From: Curtobacterium sp. L6-1 | Lineage (GTDB): Bacteria > Actinomycetota > Actinomycetes > Actinomycetales > Microbacteriaceae | Reading direction: 5' to 3' | Assembly: GCF_018885305.1 (NCBI RefSeq) | Contig: NZ_CP076544.1 | Span: 310,001-374,000 of the forward strand | Length of the DNA: 64,000 bases | Shown: positions 51,486-59,964 of the stretch, piece after piece | Position numbering within the stretch: position 1 is the stretch's first letter | How the letters are laid out: each line of letters begins with the position of its first letter | Notes under the pieces: generated by a model | Seen by the model: only the letters and a program-made list of their open reading frames with translations | Told to the model about the DNA's origin: nothing | The model's database searches: none | Position numbers and translations under genes: made by a program

Positions 51486-53750
51486 ATGACGCAGCTCCCC
51501 ACCGCCCCCGTCCACCTGACCGCCGGGGGAGTCTCCCTGGTCCTCGACTGCTCCGACGGGCGGCTGCCCGCCGTCGTGCACTGGGGCGCCGCCCTTGGCG
51601 AGCAGTCCGACGCGGAGCTCCGGGCACTCGCCGCCGCCGACGTGCTACCGCTGCAGCCGAGCACACCCGACGTCGCCGTGCGCCTCAGCGTGCTGCCCGA
51701 GCCGCACACCGGGTGGACGGGACGCCCGGGGCTGACCGGGCACCGGGACGGCCACGACTGGTCACCCGCGTTCACGGTCACCGACCTCACCGTGACGGAC
51801 ATCCCCAGCGCCACGAGCGAGCAGGCCGCCAGCGGCCCCGACACCAGCGGCTCCGCCAGCGGCACCGCGACCTCCGGCGCCGCGACCTCCGGCGCCGCGA
51901 CCTCCGGCGCCGCGACCTCCGGCACCGCCGCCTCCGGTGCCGCCCAGCGCCTCGTCGCCCTGGCCGAGGACCGGGTCGCCGGCCTCGCCCTCCGCATCGA
52001 GGTCGAGATGCTCGTCTCCGGCCTGGTGCGCCTCCGCGCCGCCGTCACGAACCGGGCCCCGGGCACGTACACGGTCGACGACCTCACCGTCGCGCTGCCC
52101 GTCCCCGGACGCGCCCGCGAGGTCCTCGACTTCGCCGGCCGCTGGGGCAAGGAGCGCACCCCGCAGCGCCACGAACTCGTCGTCGGGACCCACCAGCGCG
52201 AGGGACGCCGTGGTCGCACGGGCCCCGACGCCGCGACGGTCCTCAGCGTCGGCACGCCGGGCTTCGGCTTCGCGAGCGGCGAGGTGTGGGGCGTGCACGT
52301 CGGCTGGAGCGGCAACCACCGCCACCACGCGGAGCGCCTCGCCGACGGCCACCAGGTCATCGGCGGTGGCGAGCTCCTGCTGCCCGGCGAGGTGCGGCTC
52401 GCCGAGGGCGACACCCACACCGGGCCGTGGGTCTACGGCGCCCACGGGGACGGTCTCGACGCGCAGGCCCGGCGCTTCCACGACTGGCTCCGGCAGCGTC
52501 CGCAGCACCCGGTCCGTCCGCGCCCGATGACGATCAACGTCTGGGAGGCGGTCTACTTCGACCACGACCTGGAGCGCCTGACCGACCTGGCCGACCGCGC
52601 CGCCCGGATCGGGGTCGAGCGGTTCGTCCTCGACGACGGCTGGTTCCGCGGACGCCGCGACGACCGTGCCGGCCTGGGGGACTGGTTCGTCGACGAGGAC
52701 GTCTGGCCCGACGGCCTGGCCCCGCTGGTCGACCACGTCCGTGCGCTCGGCATGGAGTTCGGCCTGTGGTTCGAGCCCGAGATGGTCAACGAGGACAGCG
52801 ACCTGGCACGGGAGCACCCCGAGTGGATCATGCAGGCGGACGGTCGTCTGCCGGTCCGGGCGCGGAACCAGCAGGTGCTCGACCTGGCGATCCCGGCGGC
52901 GTACGAACACGTCCTCGCGCGCCTGACCGCGGTGATCGGCGAGGTGGGCGTCGACTACGTCAAGTGGGACCACAACCGGGACCTGGTCGAGGCCGGCACC
53001 CGGGGCGCGGGTGCCGCCGTGCACGAGCAGACCCTCGCCGCCTACCGCCTGATGGCGGCGCTCAAGGAGCGGTTCCCGGCGCTCGAGATCGAGTCGTGCT
53101 CGTCGGGCGGCAGTCGCGTCGACCTCGGCGTCGTCGAGCACACCGACCGCGTCTGGACCTCGGACTGCATCGACCCGCTCGAGCGGCAGCAGATGAACCG
53201 CTGGACCATGCAGCTCCTGCCGCCGGAGATGCTCGGTTCGCACATCGCGAGCGGCACGAACCACACGACCGGACGCTGGCACACGCTCGCGTTCCGGGCG
53301 GGCACGGCGCTGTTCGGGCACCTCGGCATCGAGTGGGACCTCGCGACCGCGACCGAGGCCGAGGAGCGCGAACTCACCGAGTGGATCGCGCACTACAAGG
53401 CGCACCGCGACCTGCTGCACCACGGCGACCTGGTGCGCGTCGACCAGGCCGACCCGACCCAGCTCGTCTACGGCTCGGTCGCCCCGGACCGCCGCGAGGC
53501 CCTGTTCTTCCTCGCCGTCATCGGCCGCTCCGAGGTCAGCCCCCGCGGGCGCACCACCCTGCGCGGACTCGACCCGGACACCCGCTACCGCGTGGACCCG
53601 CTCGTGGCCGGGGACGTGCCCGGTCTGGAGCCCGCACCGTGGTGGTCCGGCGACCGGGTGTTCTCCGGTCGCGCCCTCGAGGTCGTCGGCGTCCAGGCAC
53701 CGATGACGTTCCCCGAGACCGTGGTGCCGTTCCGCGTCGTCGCCGTCTGA
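51486..53750 (+). CDS. GH36 alpha-galactosidase
   Basis: A 754-residue cytoplasmic glycoside hydrolase of family 36. After an N-terminal beta domain, the (beta/alpha)8 barrel has FVLDDGWFRGRRDD, GLWFEPEMVN, the nucleophile Asp495 in DYVKWDHNRD, SCSSGGSRVDLG and the acid/base Asp560 in TSDCIDPLERQ. It cleaves alpha-1,6-galactose from melibiose, raffinose and galactomannan. The N-terminal domain contains a five-unit TSGAA repeat (residues 128-152) that is not part of the fold. Good GAGGAG. No transporter is adjacent. Confidence 0.94.
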   Translation: MTQLPTAPVHLTAGGVSLVLDCSDGRLPAVVHWGAALGEQSDAELRALAAADVLPLQPSTPDVAVRLSVLPEPHTGWTGRPGLTGHRDGHDWSPAFTVTDLTVTDIPSATSEQAASGPDTSGSASGTATSGAATSGAATSGAATSGTAASGAAQRLVALAEDRVAGLALRIEVEMLVSGLVRLRAAVTNRAPGTYTVDDLTVALPVPGRAREVLDFAGRWGKERTPQRHELVVGTHQREGRRGRTGPDAATVLSVGTPGFGFASGEVWGVHVGWSGNHRHHAERLADGHQVIGGGELLLPGEVRLAEGDTHTGPWVYGAHGDGLDAQARRFHDWLRQRPQHPVRPRPMTINVWEAVYFDHDLERLTDLADRAARIGVERFVLDDGWFRGRRDDRAGLGDWFVDEDVWPDGLAPLVDHVRALGMEFGLWFEPEMVNEDSDLAREHPEWIMQADGRLPVRARNQQVLDLAIPAAYEHVLARLTAVIGEVGVDYVKWDHNRDLVEAGTRGAGAAVHEQTLAAYRLMAALKERFPALEIESCSSGGSRVDLGVVEHTDRVWTSDCIDPLERQQMNRWTMQLLPPEMLGSHIASGTNHTTGRWHTLAFRAGTALFGHLGIEWDLATATEAEERELTEWIAHYKAHRDLLHHGDLVRVDQADPTQLVYGSVAPDRREALFFLAVIGRSEVSPRGRTTLRGLDPDTRYRVDPLVAGDVPGLEPAPWWSGDRVFSGRALEVVGVQAPMTFPETVVPFRVVAV
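51867..51941 (+). repeat. 15-bp in-frame tandem repeat within the alpha-galactosidase gene
   Basis: Five 15-bp units (51867, 51882, 51897, 51912, 51927), the first three identical (GCGACCTCCGGCGCC), encode ATSGA repeats. It is preceded by a related Ser/Gly/Thr stretch (from about residue 113), together forming a flexible loop insertion. Confidence 0.88.
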
Positions 53751-53784
53751 CGACCCGCCCCGCCGGAGGCGCGGCAGGGCCGCT

Positions 53785-53856
53785 CGGACGGGAGGCCCGG
53801 ATCGCCACCCTCGGACCGCCACCGGTCCGCGGGTGGCGGGTCGTGCCTCCCGGCCG
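53785..53856. repeat. Copy of the GGACGGGAGGC family
   Basis: Left arm CGGACGGGAGGC (53785-53796) and right arm GCCTCCCGGCCG (53845-53856) pair with one mismatch over a 48-base loop, after the alpha-galactosidase stop. The gap (53751-53898) contains no gene. Confidence 0.6.
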
Positions 53857-53898
53857 GGCGGACGCAGCACGCCGACGCGCGCCGCTACGCTGGCCGAC

Positions 53899-55182
53899 AT
53901 GCCACACAACGGACCCGCCAGCCCGGTCTGGGCGATCAAGCTCGCCGTTGTCACCGGGCTCGTCGGCGTCGCCGGCGGTGTCGCCGGCATCGCGGTGTGG
54001 CTCGCACTCCAGCTCATCCAGTTCGTCGCCTTCGGGTACCCGTTCGGCGGGCACCGTGAAGCAGCCGACGCGCCGTCGGGGCTGAACCGGTTCCTGGCGG
54101 TCCTCGCGGCCGGTGTGCTCACCGCCGTCGCCTGGTGGGCGATCCGCCGCTGGGGCCGACCGGTCGTCGGGGTGACCGCGGCCGTCGCGGGTAAGCGGAT
54201 GCCCTCGCTCGTGAGCCTCGGCAACGCGGGCGTGCAGATCCTGGCGGTGGGGCTCGGCGCCTCGATCGGGAAGGAGGTCGCTCCGCGCGAGATCGGCGCC
54301 TGGGCCGCCCAGCTGCTGACCGTCCGGGCGGGTCTCACCGCCCGCGAGACCCGGGTCCTGGTCGCCTGCGGTGCGGCTGCCGGCCTCGCGGCGGTGTACG
54401 ACGTCCCGCTCGGCGGCGCACTCTTCGCCGTCGAGGTGCTGCTCGGCGAGTTGACCCTCGCGACCGCACTGCCGGCGTTCGTGACGAGTGCGATCGCGGC
54501 GTTCGTCGCGCGGCTCGTGATCCCGGACGAGGTGCTGTATCACGTGCCGGCGATGCACCTCTCGCCGTCCCTGCTCGTCTGGGCGGTCGTGGTCGGTCCG
54601 CTGCTCGGGTTCGCCGGGGTCGGCTTCGTGAAGACGACGAACCGCCTGCAGGGCATCGCGCCGACCGGGTGGAAGCTCCTCGTCGTGCTGCCCGTCGTGT
54701 TCGCGCTCGTCGGCCTCGTCGCGGTCCCGTTCCCCGAGGTGATGGGCAACGGCCGTGCCCTCGGGCTCGCGGCCATGAACGCCGACCTCGACGGACCGAC
54801 GCTGTTCGGCATGGCGCCGCTGCTCGCCCTGCTGGTGCTGGGGCTGCTCAAGACGGTCACCACCGCCGCGACGATCGGCGCCGGGGCGGTCGGGGGCACC
54901 CTCACGCCGTCGATCGCGATCGGATCGGCCCTCGGCGGGTTCCTCGGCGCCGCCTGGCTGCTCCTCTGGCCGACCGACGGCGGGAGCGTGGCGGCGTTCC
55001 CGTTCGTCGGGGCGGCGGCCTTCCTCGCCACGACCATGCGCGCGCCCTTCACCGCGCTCGTGCTCGTGCTCGAGTTCACGCAGGAGGGGACCGACATCCT
55101 CATCCCGTCCCTGCTCGCGGTGAGCGGTGCGGTCGCCGTCGGGTACGTGCTCGCGCGTCGGCGCAGCGCACAGATGGTCTGA
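53899..55182 (+). CDS. ClC-family chloride channel/transporter
   Basis: A 427-residue integral membrane protein with ten or more helices. ClC signatures appear in changed form: GASIGKEVAPREIG (usually GREGP), AAAGLAAVYDVPLGGALFAVE and GAVGGTLTPSIAIGSALGG (usually GxFxP). The sequence FLATTMRAPFTALVLVLEFTQ is typical. GKE with Glu retains the external gate position. ATG with TACGCT seven bases upstream. Confidence 0.88.
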   Translation: MPHNGPASPVWAIKLAVVTGLVGVAGGVAGIAVWLALQLIQFVAFGYPFGGHREAADAPSGLNRFLAVLAAGVLTAVAWWAIRRWGRPVVGVTAAVAGKRMPSLVSLGNAGVQILAVGLGASIGKEVAPREIGAWAAQLLTVRAGLTARETRVLVACGAAAGLAAVYDVPLGGALFAVEVLLGELTLATALPAFVTSAIAAFVARLVIPDEVLYHVPAMHLSPSLLVWAVVVGPLLGFAGVGFVKTTNRLQGIAPTGWKLLVVLPVVFALVGLVAVPFPEVMGNGRALGLAAMNADLDGPTLFGMAPLLALLVLGLLKTVTTAATIGAGAVGGTLTPSIAIGSALGGFLGAAWLLLWPTDGGSVAAFPFVGAAAFLATTMRAPFTALVLVLEFTQEGTDILIPSLLAVSGAVAVGYVLARRRSAQMV

Positions 55183-55293
55183 CGGCGCTCGGCTGGGCAT
55201 CCGGTCACAGGGCGGTCCGATCGCCGGCGCGGTGGTTAGCATCGGCGCCAGGACGCGGAGCACCAGGTTCCGCGGCGACTCGAGGAAACGGTC

Positions 55294-55506
55294 ATGGCAG
55301 GGTTCGACGACATCACGAAGAAGGCCCAGGCGTTCCTGCAGGACAACAAGGTCCAGGACGCACTGCAGAGCGAGAAGGCCGAGGGCATCAGCGACAAGGT
55401 GTTCGACGGGGTCGCCGACGCCGTCAAGAAGGCCACCGGCGGCAAGTACGACGACAAGATCGACAAGGCCCGCGACGAGGCCGACAAGCGCGTCGGCAAC
55501 GAGTAG
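55294..55506 (+). CDS. MT0933-like antitoxin (orphan)
   Basis: A 70-residue small acidic/basic helical protein (MAGFDDITKKAQAFLQDNKV, ending DKRVGNE) matching the actinobacterial MT0933/Rv0909 antitoxin family. In mycobacteria the Rv0909 antitoxin is followed by a toxin gene; here sufS follows 110 bases later and no toxin is seen, so it may work differently. Start with GAGGAAACGG. Confidence 0.75.
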   Translation: MAGFDDITKKAQAFLQDNKVQDALQSEKAEGISDKVFDGVADAVKKATGGKYDDKIDKARDEADKRVGNE

Positions 55507-55616
55507 GCCCGACGAGTCGGAGCCGGACCGTCCGGTGCCGGCCCGACTGGACGCCACCGGGAAGAACGACCACCATTGACGGGTTGTCTCCCGGAGACGG
55601 CAGGAGGGCCAGCACC

Positions 55617-56942
55617 GTGACGATCGTGGCACCAGCGCCGACGGACGACTCCGTCGAACCGCTCACCGAGGACGAGGTCGCACGCATCCGTGCGGACTTC
55701 CCGATCCTCCAGCAGGAGGTGAACGGGCAGCCGCTCGCGTACCTCGACTCCGGCGCCACCGCCGAACGGCCCGTGCAGGTCCTCGACGCGGAACGCCGGT
55801 TCCTCGAGCACGACAACGCCGCCGTGCACCGCGGGGCCCACACCCTCGCCGCGCTGAGCACCGACGCATACGAGGACGCGCGCGCCACCGTCGCCCGCTT
55901 CATCGGCGCGGGGAGCCCGTCCGAGGTCGTCTGGACGGCCAACGCCACCGACGCCCTCAACCTCGTCGCGTTCGGCATCCGCGCCGCGAGCGCGGGCCGG
56001 GGCGGGCCCGAGGCGGACCGCTTCCGGATCGGCGCCGGGGACGAGGTCCTCATCACCGAGGCCGAGCACCACGCGGACCTCGTGCCGTGGCAGGAGCTCG
56101 CCGCCGCGACGGGCGCCACCCTGCGCTGGGTGCCCGTCGACGACGCCGGCTGCTGGACCGCCGAGGGCGCCGTCGCCCGCATCACCGAGCGCACCCGCGT
56201 CGTCGCGTTCGCGCACGTGTCCAACGTCACCGGGATGATCGCCCCGGTCGCCGAGGTCGTCGCCGCCGCCCACGCCGTCGGCGCCCTGGTCGTGCTCGAC
56301 GCCTGCCAGTCCGCACCGCACCGGCCGCTCGATGTCCGCGCGCTCGACGTCGACTTCGCCGCGTTCTCCGGGCACAAGATGCTCGGACCGAACGGCATCG
56401 GTGTCCTCTGGGGACGGGGTGCGCTACTCGACGCGCTGCCGCCGTTCCGCACCGGCGGCTCGATGATCACCACCGTGACGATGGAGCACACCGACTTCAT
56501 GCCGGCTCCCGAGCGGTTCGAGGCCGGCACGCAGTCCGTGTCCCAGGCGGTCGCCCTCGCCGAGGCCGTCCGCTACCTCGAGCGCATCGGCATGGACCGG
56601 GTCCAGGCGCACGAGGAGCACCTCGCGCAGCGGATGCTGACCGGCCTCGCCACGGTCCCCGGCGTCCACGTCGTCGGTCCGGCGGTCGGGGTCCCGCGCA
56701 GCGGCCTCGCCTCGTTCGTCGTCGACGGTGTGCACGCGCACGACGTGTCGCAGTACCTCGACGCGCAGGGCATCGCGGTCCGCTCCGGCCACCACTGCGC
56801 GCAACCGCTGCACCGCCGCCTGGGCCTCACCGCGACGAGCCGGGCGAGCACGTACGTCTACACGACCGAGGACGACGTCGACCGGTTCGTCACCGCCGTC
56901 GGCGAGATCCGCGCCTACTTCGGGGCGGAGGACGCCTCGTGA
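55617..56942 (+). CDS. sufS: Cysteine desulfurase SufS
   Basis: A 441-residue group II cysteine desulfurase that removes sulfur from cysteine for Fe-S cluster assembly. The PLP Lys254 is in SGHKMLGPNG, the active Cys394 in RSGHHCAQPL, with TANATDALN and the HxxDL segment AEHHADLVPW. About 20 extra residues precede the usual start. GTG start by CAGGAGGG spacing. SufU follows with a GTGA overlap; sufB, sufC and sufD are not nearby. Confidence 0.94.
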   Translation: MTIVAPAPTDDSVEPLTEDEVARIRADFPILQQEVNGQPLAYLDSGATAERPVQVLDAERRFLEHDNAAVHRGAHTLAALSTDAYEDARATVARFIGAGSPSEVVWTANATDALNLVAFGIRAASAGRGGPEADRFRIGAGDEVLITEAEHHADLVPWQELAAATGATLRWVPVDDAGCWTAEGAVARITERTRVVAFAHVSNVTGMIAPVAEVVAAAHAVGALVVLDACQSAPHRPLDVRALDVDFAAFSGHKMLGPNGIGVLWGRGALLDALPPFRTGGSMITTVTMEHTDFMPAPERFEAGTQSVSQAVALAEAVRYLERIGMDRVQAHEEHLAQRMLTGLATVPGVHVVGPAVGVPRSGLASFVVDGVHAHDVSQYLDAQGIAVRSGHHCAQPLHRRLGLTATSRASTYVYTTEDDVDRFVTAVGEIRAYFGAEDAS

Positions 56943-57388
56943 ACGGGCTCGACGGGCTCTACCAGCAGGTGATCCTCGACCACGCCAAGGCACGGCGGGG
57001 CGACGGGCCGCTGCCCGACGCCGACGCCGAGCACTTCGAGCGGAACCCGACCTGCGGCGACGAGATCACCGTCCGGCTCCGGCTCGAGCCCGGTACCGAC
57101 CGGATCGCCGCGATCGCCTGGCAGGGTGACGGGTGCTCGATCTCGATGGCGTCGGCCTCGGTCCTGACCGACATGGCGGTCGGGCGCACCGTGCCGGAGC
57201 TCCTGGCCCTGACGGAGGAGTTCCGCACGATGATGCGCTCCCGCGGGGTCGGCGAGCCGGACGAGGACGTGCTCGAGGACCTCGTCGCGTTCCAGGGCGT
57301 CTCGAAGTTCGTCATGCGCGTCAAGTGCGGGATGCTCGCGTGGGTCGCGGCCGAGACGGCTGCGCAGCAGGCGGTCGCCACGCGCTGA
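56939..57388 (+). CDS. sufU: Zinc-dependent sulfur transfer protein SufU
   Basis: A 149-residue SufU with the zinc ligands Cys39 and Asp41 (TCGDE), Cys66 (GDGCSIS) and Cys130 (VKCGML), and the Gram-positive-type insert between them. SufU accepts the persulfide sulfur from SufS. Start GTG overlaps the SufS stop, so the two are coupled. Confidence 0.94.
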   Translation: MNGLDGLYQQVILDHAKARRGDGPLPDADAEHFERNPTCGDEITVRLRLEPGTDRIAAIAWQGDGCSISMASASVLTDMAVGRTVPELLALTEEFRTMMRSRGVGEPDEDVLEDLVAFQGVSKFVMRVKCGMLAWVAAETAAQQAVATR

Positions 57389-57418
57389 CCCGCTCGGTGC
57401 TCCGCTAGCCTGCAGCGC

Positions 57419-58111
57419 ATGAGCGACGAGCGGCCCGGCAGCCGCGGCGGAGGGACCGTGTTCCTGCACGCCTCGAACCGCTCGCCCCGCCGGGCTTGGG
57501 GCGACCTCCTCGACCTGCCGGACGCCCGGGTCGCGTGGATGCCGGGCTACGACTCCGAGCTGGCCGTCCGGTTCGACCAGGACCGCTGGGAGGAGCGGCT
57601 GCTCACCGCCTGTCGGAGCGGCAGCACGGTCGTCGCGCACTCGTTCGGCGGGGCGGTCGCGATGCGCGCGGCGGTCCGTCGACCAGACCTGGTGGCAGCG
57701 CTCGTGCTGCTGGAACCGGCCGCGTACGCACTGGCGCGTGGTCACGAGGCCGTCGAGGAGCACATCCGCCGGGTGCAGCCGGTGCTCGACCGAGCGTCGG
57801 ACCGCACGGCCGAGGAGTTCGCCGCCGACTTCGCGGCGGCGATGAGCGGTGACCGGCTCACGCCGCCGCTCGGCGCCGACGGGCTCCTCGCTGCCCGGCG
57901 ACAGCGCATGCTGCCCGGCCCGTGGACGCTGGACACGCCGTCGGAGCTGGACGTCCCCACGCTGGTCGTCACCGGCGGGTGGAACGACGAGTACGAGGTG
58001 ATCGCCGCGCGCATCCGCGGTGCCCGACACGTGACGCTCGTCGGCCACGGGCACCGGCCGCAGGACCACCCCGAGGTCGTCGACGTCGTCACGGACTTCC
58101 TCGTGCGCTGA
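57419..58111 (+). CDS. Alpha/beta hydrolase
   Basis: A 230-residue alpha/beta-hydrolase. The nucleophile elbow AHSFGG (Ser at about 77), a late Asp in VTGGWNDEYE and a His in GHGHRPQDHPEV form the triad. The cap region is short. The substrate is unknown. ATG with TAGCCT seven bases upstream. Confidence 0.85.
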   Translation: MSDERPGSRGGGTVFLHASNRSPRRAWGDLLDLPDARVAWMPGYDSELAVRFDQDRWEERLLTACRSGSTVVAHSFGGAVAMRAAVRRPDLVAALVLLEPAAYALARGHEAVEEHIRRVQPVLDRASDRTAEEFAADFAAAMSGDRLTPPLGADGLLAARRQRMLPGPWTLDTPSELDVPTLVVTGGWNDEYEVIAARIRGARHVTLVGHGHRPQDHPEVVDVVTDFLVR

Positions 58112-58148
58112 CGCCTTCGGCAGCGGGGGTCGGCCGGGGACGCCGACC

Positions 58149-58196
58149 GCCGGACGGGAGGCGCGGTGCCGGCTGGTGCCGTGCCTCCCGTCCGGC
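58149..58196. repeat. 14-bp-stem copy of the GGACGGGAGGC hairpin family
   Basis: Arms GCCGGACGGGAGGC (58149-58162) and GCCTCCCGTCCGGC (58183-58196) pair perfectly around a 20-base loop that itself has GGTGCCGG / CTGGTGCC. It lies between the convergent hydrolase and MarR genes, so it can terminate both. Confidence 0.85.
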
Positions 58197-58224
58197 GTCC
58201 GGTGCGCCGAGAGTCCTTCCCGGG

Positions 58225-58674
58225 TCAGTCCCCCTGCCGGAGTGCGTGCACCATGCTGCGCAGCAGCCGTCGCGCCGTCGCGCGGTCGTCCTCGTCGAGC
58301 TCGCCGAGCATCCGGTCCTCGACGGAGCGGACGGCAGCCGTCGCGGCGGCCAGGTCGCGGCGGCCACGGTCGGTGAGCTCGGTCGGCATCACCCGGCCGG
58401 TGCGGGCCTCGGACGGCCTGGCGACGACGCCGTCGCGTTCGAGGGTCTGCAGGAGCACGTTCATCGACTGCCGGGTGACGAAGGTGCCGCGGGCGAGCTC
58501 GGAGTTCGACGACCCGGGCCGCTGTGCGAGCAGTTCGAGGCAGGCGTAGTGCGTGACCGTCATGCCGAGCGGGCGCAGCACGGACTCCATCGCCGCCCGG
58601 AGCGCGCTGGCGGTCTCCTTGAGCAGGTACCCGATCGAGGTCGGGAGGTCGACGCCGGTCTGCTCTTGACTCAT
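58225..58674 (-). CDS. MarR-family transcriptional regulator
   Basis: A 149-residue winged-helix repressor. N-terminal dimerisation helix (GYLLKETASALRAAMESV), HTH with SNSELARGTFVTRQSMNVLL, wing with SEARTGRVMPTELTDRG, and the C-terminal helix. Start at 58674 lies inside a 7-bp-arm palindrome that would be its own operator. The divergent VOC gene is the probable target. Confidence 0.88.
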   Translation of the reverse strand: MSQEQTGVDLPTSIGYLLKETASALRAAMESVLRPLGMTVTHYACLELLAQRPGSSNSELARGTFVTRQSMNVLLQTLERDGVVARPSEARTGRVMPTELTDRGRRDLAAATAAVRSVEDRMLGELDEDDRATARRLLRSMVHALRQGD

Positions 58675-58690
58675 GTCAGTAGTCTGACAT
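58673..58690. promoter_or_regulatory. MarR-type operator 1 (ATGTCAG-N4-CTGACAT)
   Basis: ATGTCAGTAGTCTGACAT has perfect 7-bp arms and overlaps the first two bases of the MarR start codon. The second copy is 28 bp away centre to centre, so two dimers can bind nearly three helix turns apart. Confidence 0.8.
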
Positions 58691-58700
58691 ACGCTCCTGC

Positions 58701-58718
58701 ATGTCAGAAGACTGACAC
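58701..58718. promoter_or_regulatory. MarR-type operator 2 (ATGTCAG-N4-CTGACAC)
   Basis: ATGTCAGAAGACTGACAC differs from operator 1 in the spacer and last base. It lies 18 bases before the VOC start, ahead of its Shine-Dalgarno sequence, so binding would block that gene. Confidence 0.8.
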
Positions 58719-58735
58719 GAACTGGAGGAGCACCC

Positions 58736-59104
58736 ATGCCCGTCACCGGCCCCGACTTCATCTCCCTGCAGGTCCGCGACCTCGGCGCCGCGCAGGCGTT
58801 CTACGAGCAGTACCTCGGCCTCGTCCGCTCTCCGGCCGGGCCGCCGCACGCCGTCGTCTTCACCACGGCGCCGATCGCCTTCGCCCTGCGCGACATCGTC
58901 CCGGGCACCGACCTGGCCGCGGTCGAGCAGCCCGGGATCGGCGTCGCACTCTGGCTGCACGCGACGGACGTCCAGGCAATCCACGACGCCCTCGTGGCCG
59001 ACGGACACCGCATCGTCGCCGACCCGATCGACGGTCCCTTCGGCCGGACCTTCACGTTCGCCGACCCGGACGGCTACCACGTGACGCTGCACGACCGGGC
59101 CTGA
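58736..59104 (+). CDS. VOC (glyoxalase/bleomycin resistance) family protein
   Basis: A 122-residue VOC-fold protein with the paired beta-alpha-beta3 units: FISLQVRDLGAAQAFYEQYLG and LWLHATDVQAIHDALVADGH, ending FADPDGYHVTLHD. The ligand can be a metal-bound enzyme substrate or a drug. Shine-Dalgarno GGAGGAG. Its divergent MarR with two operators suggests induction by a toxic or phenolic compound. Confidence 0.86.
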   Translation: MPVTGPDFISLQVRDLGAAQAFYEQYLGLVRSPAGPPHAVVFTTAPIAFALRDIVPGTDLAAVEQPGIGVALWLHATDVQAIHDALVADGHRIVADPIDGPFGRTFTFADPDGYHVTLHDRA

Positions 59105-59242
59105 CGACGGGTGGTCGGTGCAGTGTGAGGAGAGCGCGCCGGAGGACGGTCCGGACCGATCCGCCACGGCGCGGAGAGCAGCGACCGCAGGTCGCGCAGT
59201 TGCTCACCCGTCGCGTTCTCGTTCCGTCTGGAGTGCTCCTGG

Positions 59243-59863
59243 TCAGCAGCACGATGAGGCACTCGACCCGTTCCGCTGCACGATCGGCCGTGAAGACGGT
59301 GCGGAGAGCAGGTCGGCGGTGTGGCGGGGGGTGAAGCGCTGCTCGAAGTCTCGTTCGTTCGGGAGCCAGATGTCGTGCCAGAGAGCGTCGTGGCTGCGGC
59401 CGAGTCTCCGGTCTCGGGCAACACCGCGGCGGGCAGCAGTGTCAAGGTCGACGTCGCACCAGACGGTCACGTCGAGTGTGGGCAGCGCCTCGGGGTGGAA
59501 CAGGCCGATGAGGTCGACGACGAGGGTTCTCGCCTGCGGTAGTGGCTCCTCGGGGCCGAGGGCTCGCCGGGCCCAGTCGTACCGCTGGAAGCGGCTGGTG
59601 CGTTCGTCTCGGAACGGTTCCAGCACCGTCGCGACCAGGCGCTCACGCCCCACCCCGTCCCAGTCCGAGGAACGTCGGTGTGAACGTTCGGGGTCCAGGA
59701 AGTCGTCTCCACGCATCCGCACGGCATCGGGAAGTGCTGCGACCAGGCTGCGGGCGAGCGTCGACTTGCCGGACCCACAGTAGCCAGAGACGCCGACGAC
59801 CACCGGACGTTCGAGAACCCGCTCTCGCTCCACGATGTGCTCGAGGACGTCGCTCTGGTTCAT
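59243..59863 (-). CDS. Uridine-kinase-like P-loop protein
   Basis: A 206-residue P-loop NTPase with Walker A GYCGSGKST (about residues 27-35), a DDFL substrate loop (GDDFLDPE) and a lid-like RRGVARDRRLGRS. This is the pattern of uridine kinase-like or small-molecule kinases. Start ATG 59863 with TAACCT six bases upstream. Codon choice is less GC-biased than elsewhere in the window, a sign of transfer. Confidence 0.8.
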   Translation of the reverse strand: MNQSDVLEHIVERERVLERPVVVGVSGYCGSGKSTLARSLVAALPDAVRMRGDDFLDPERSHRRSSDWDGVGRERLVATVLEPFRDERTSRFQRYDWARRALGPEEPLPQARTLVVDLIGLFHPEALPTLDVTVWCDVDLDTAARRGVARDRRLGRSHDALWHDIWLPNERDFEQRFTPRHTADLLSAPSSRPIVQRNGSSASSCC

Positions 59864-59964
59864 CTGCCGAGGTTACAAGGAGCCCTCACTCCCTGCACCG
59901 TCTCGGTGAGCGGAGGTCTCCTGGGACAAGAGCTGGGCTGTACTCCTGCTGCAAGAAACGGCAG

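Noticed and set aside
59864..59964. Possible tRNA or small RNA in the gap beside the uridine-kinase-like gene
   Set aside because: No T-loop or cloverleaf pattern could be made; only a short hairpin is present.
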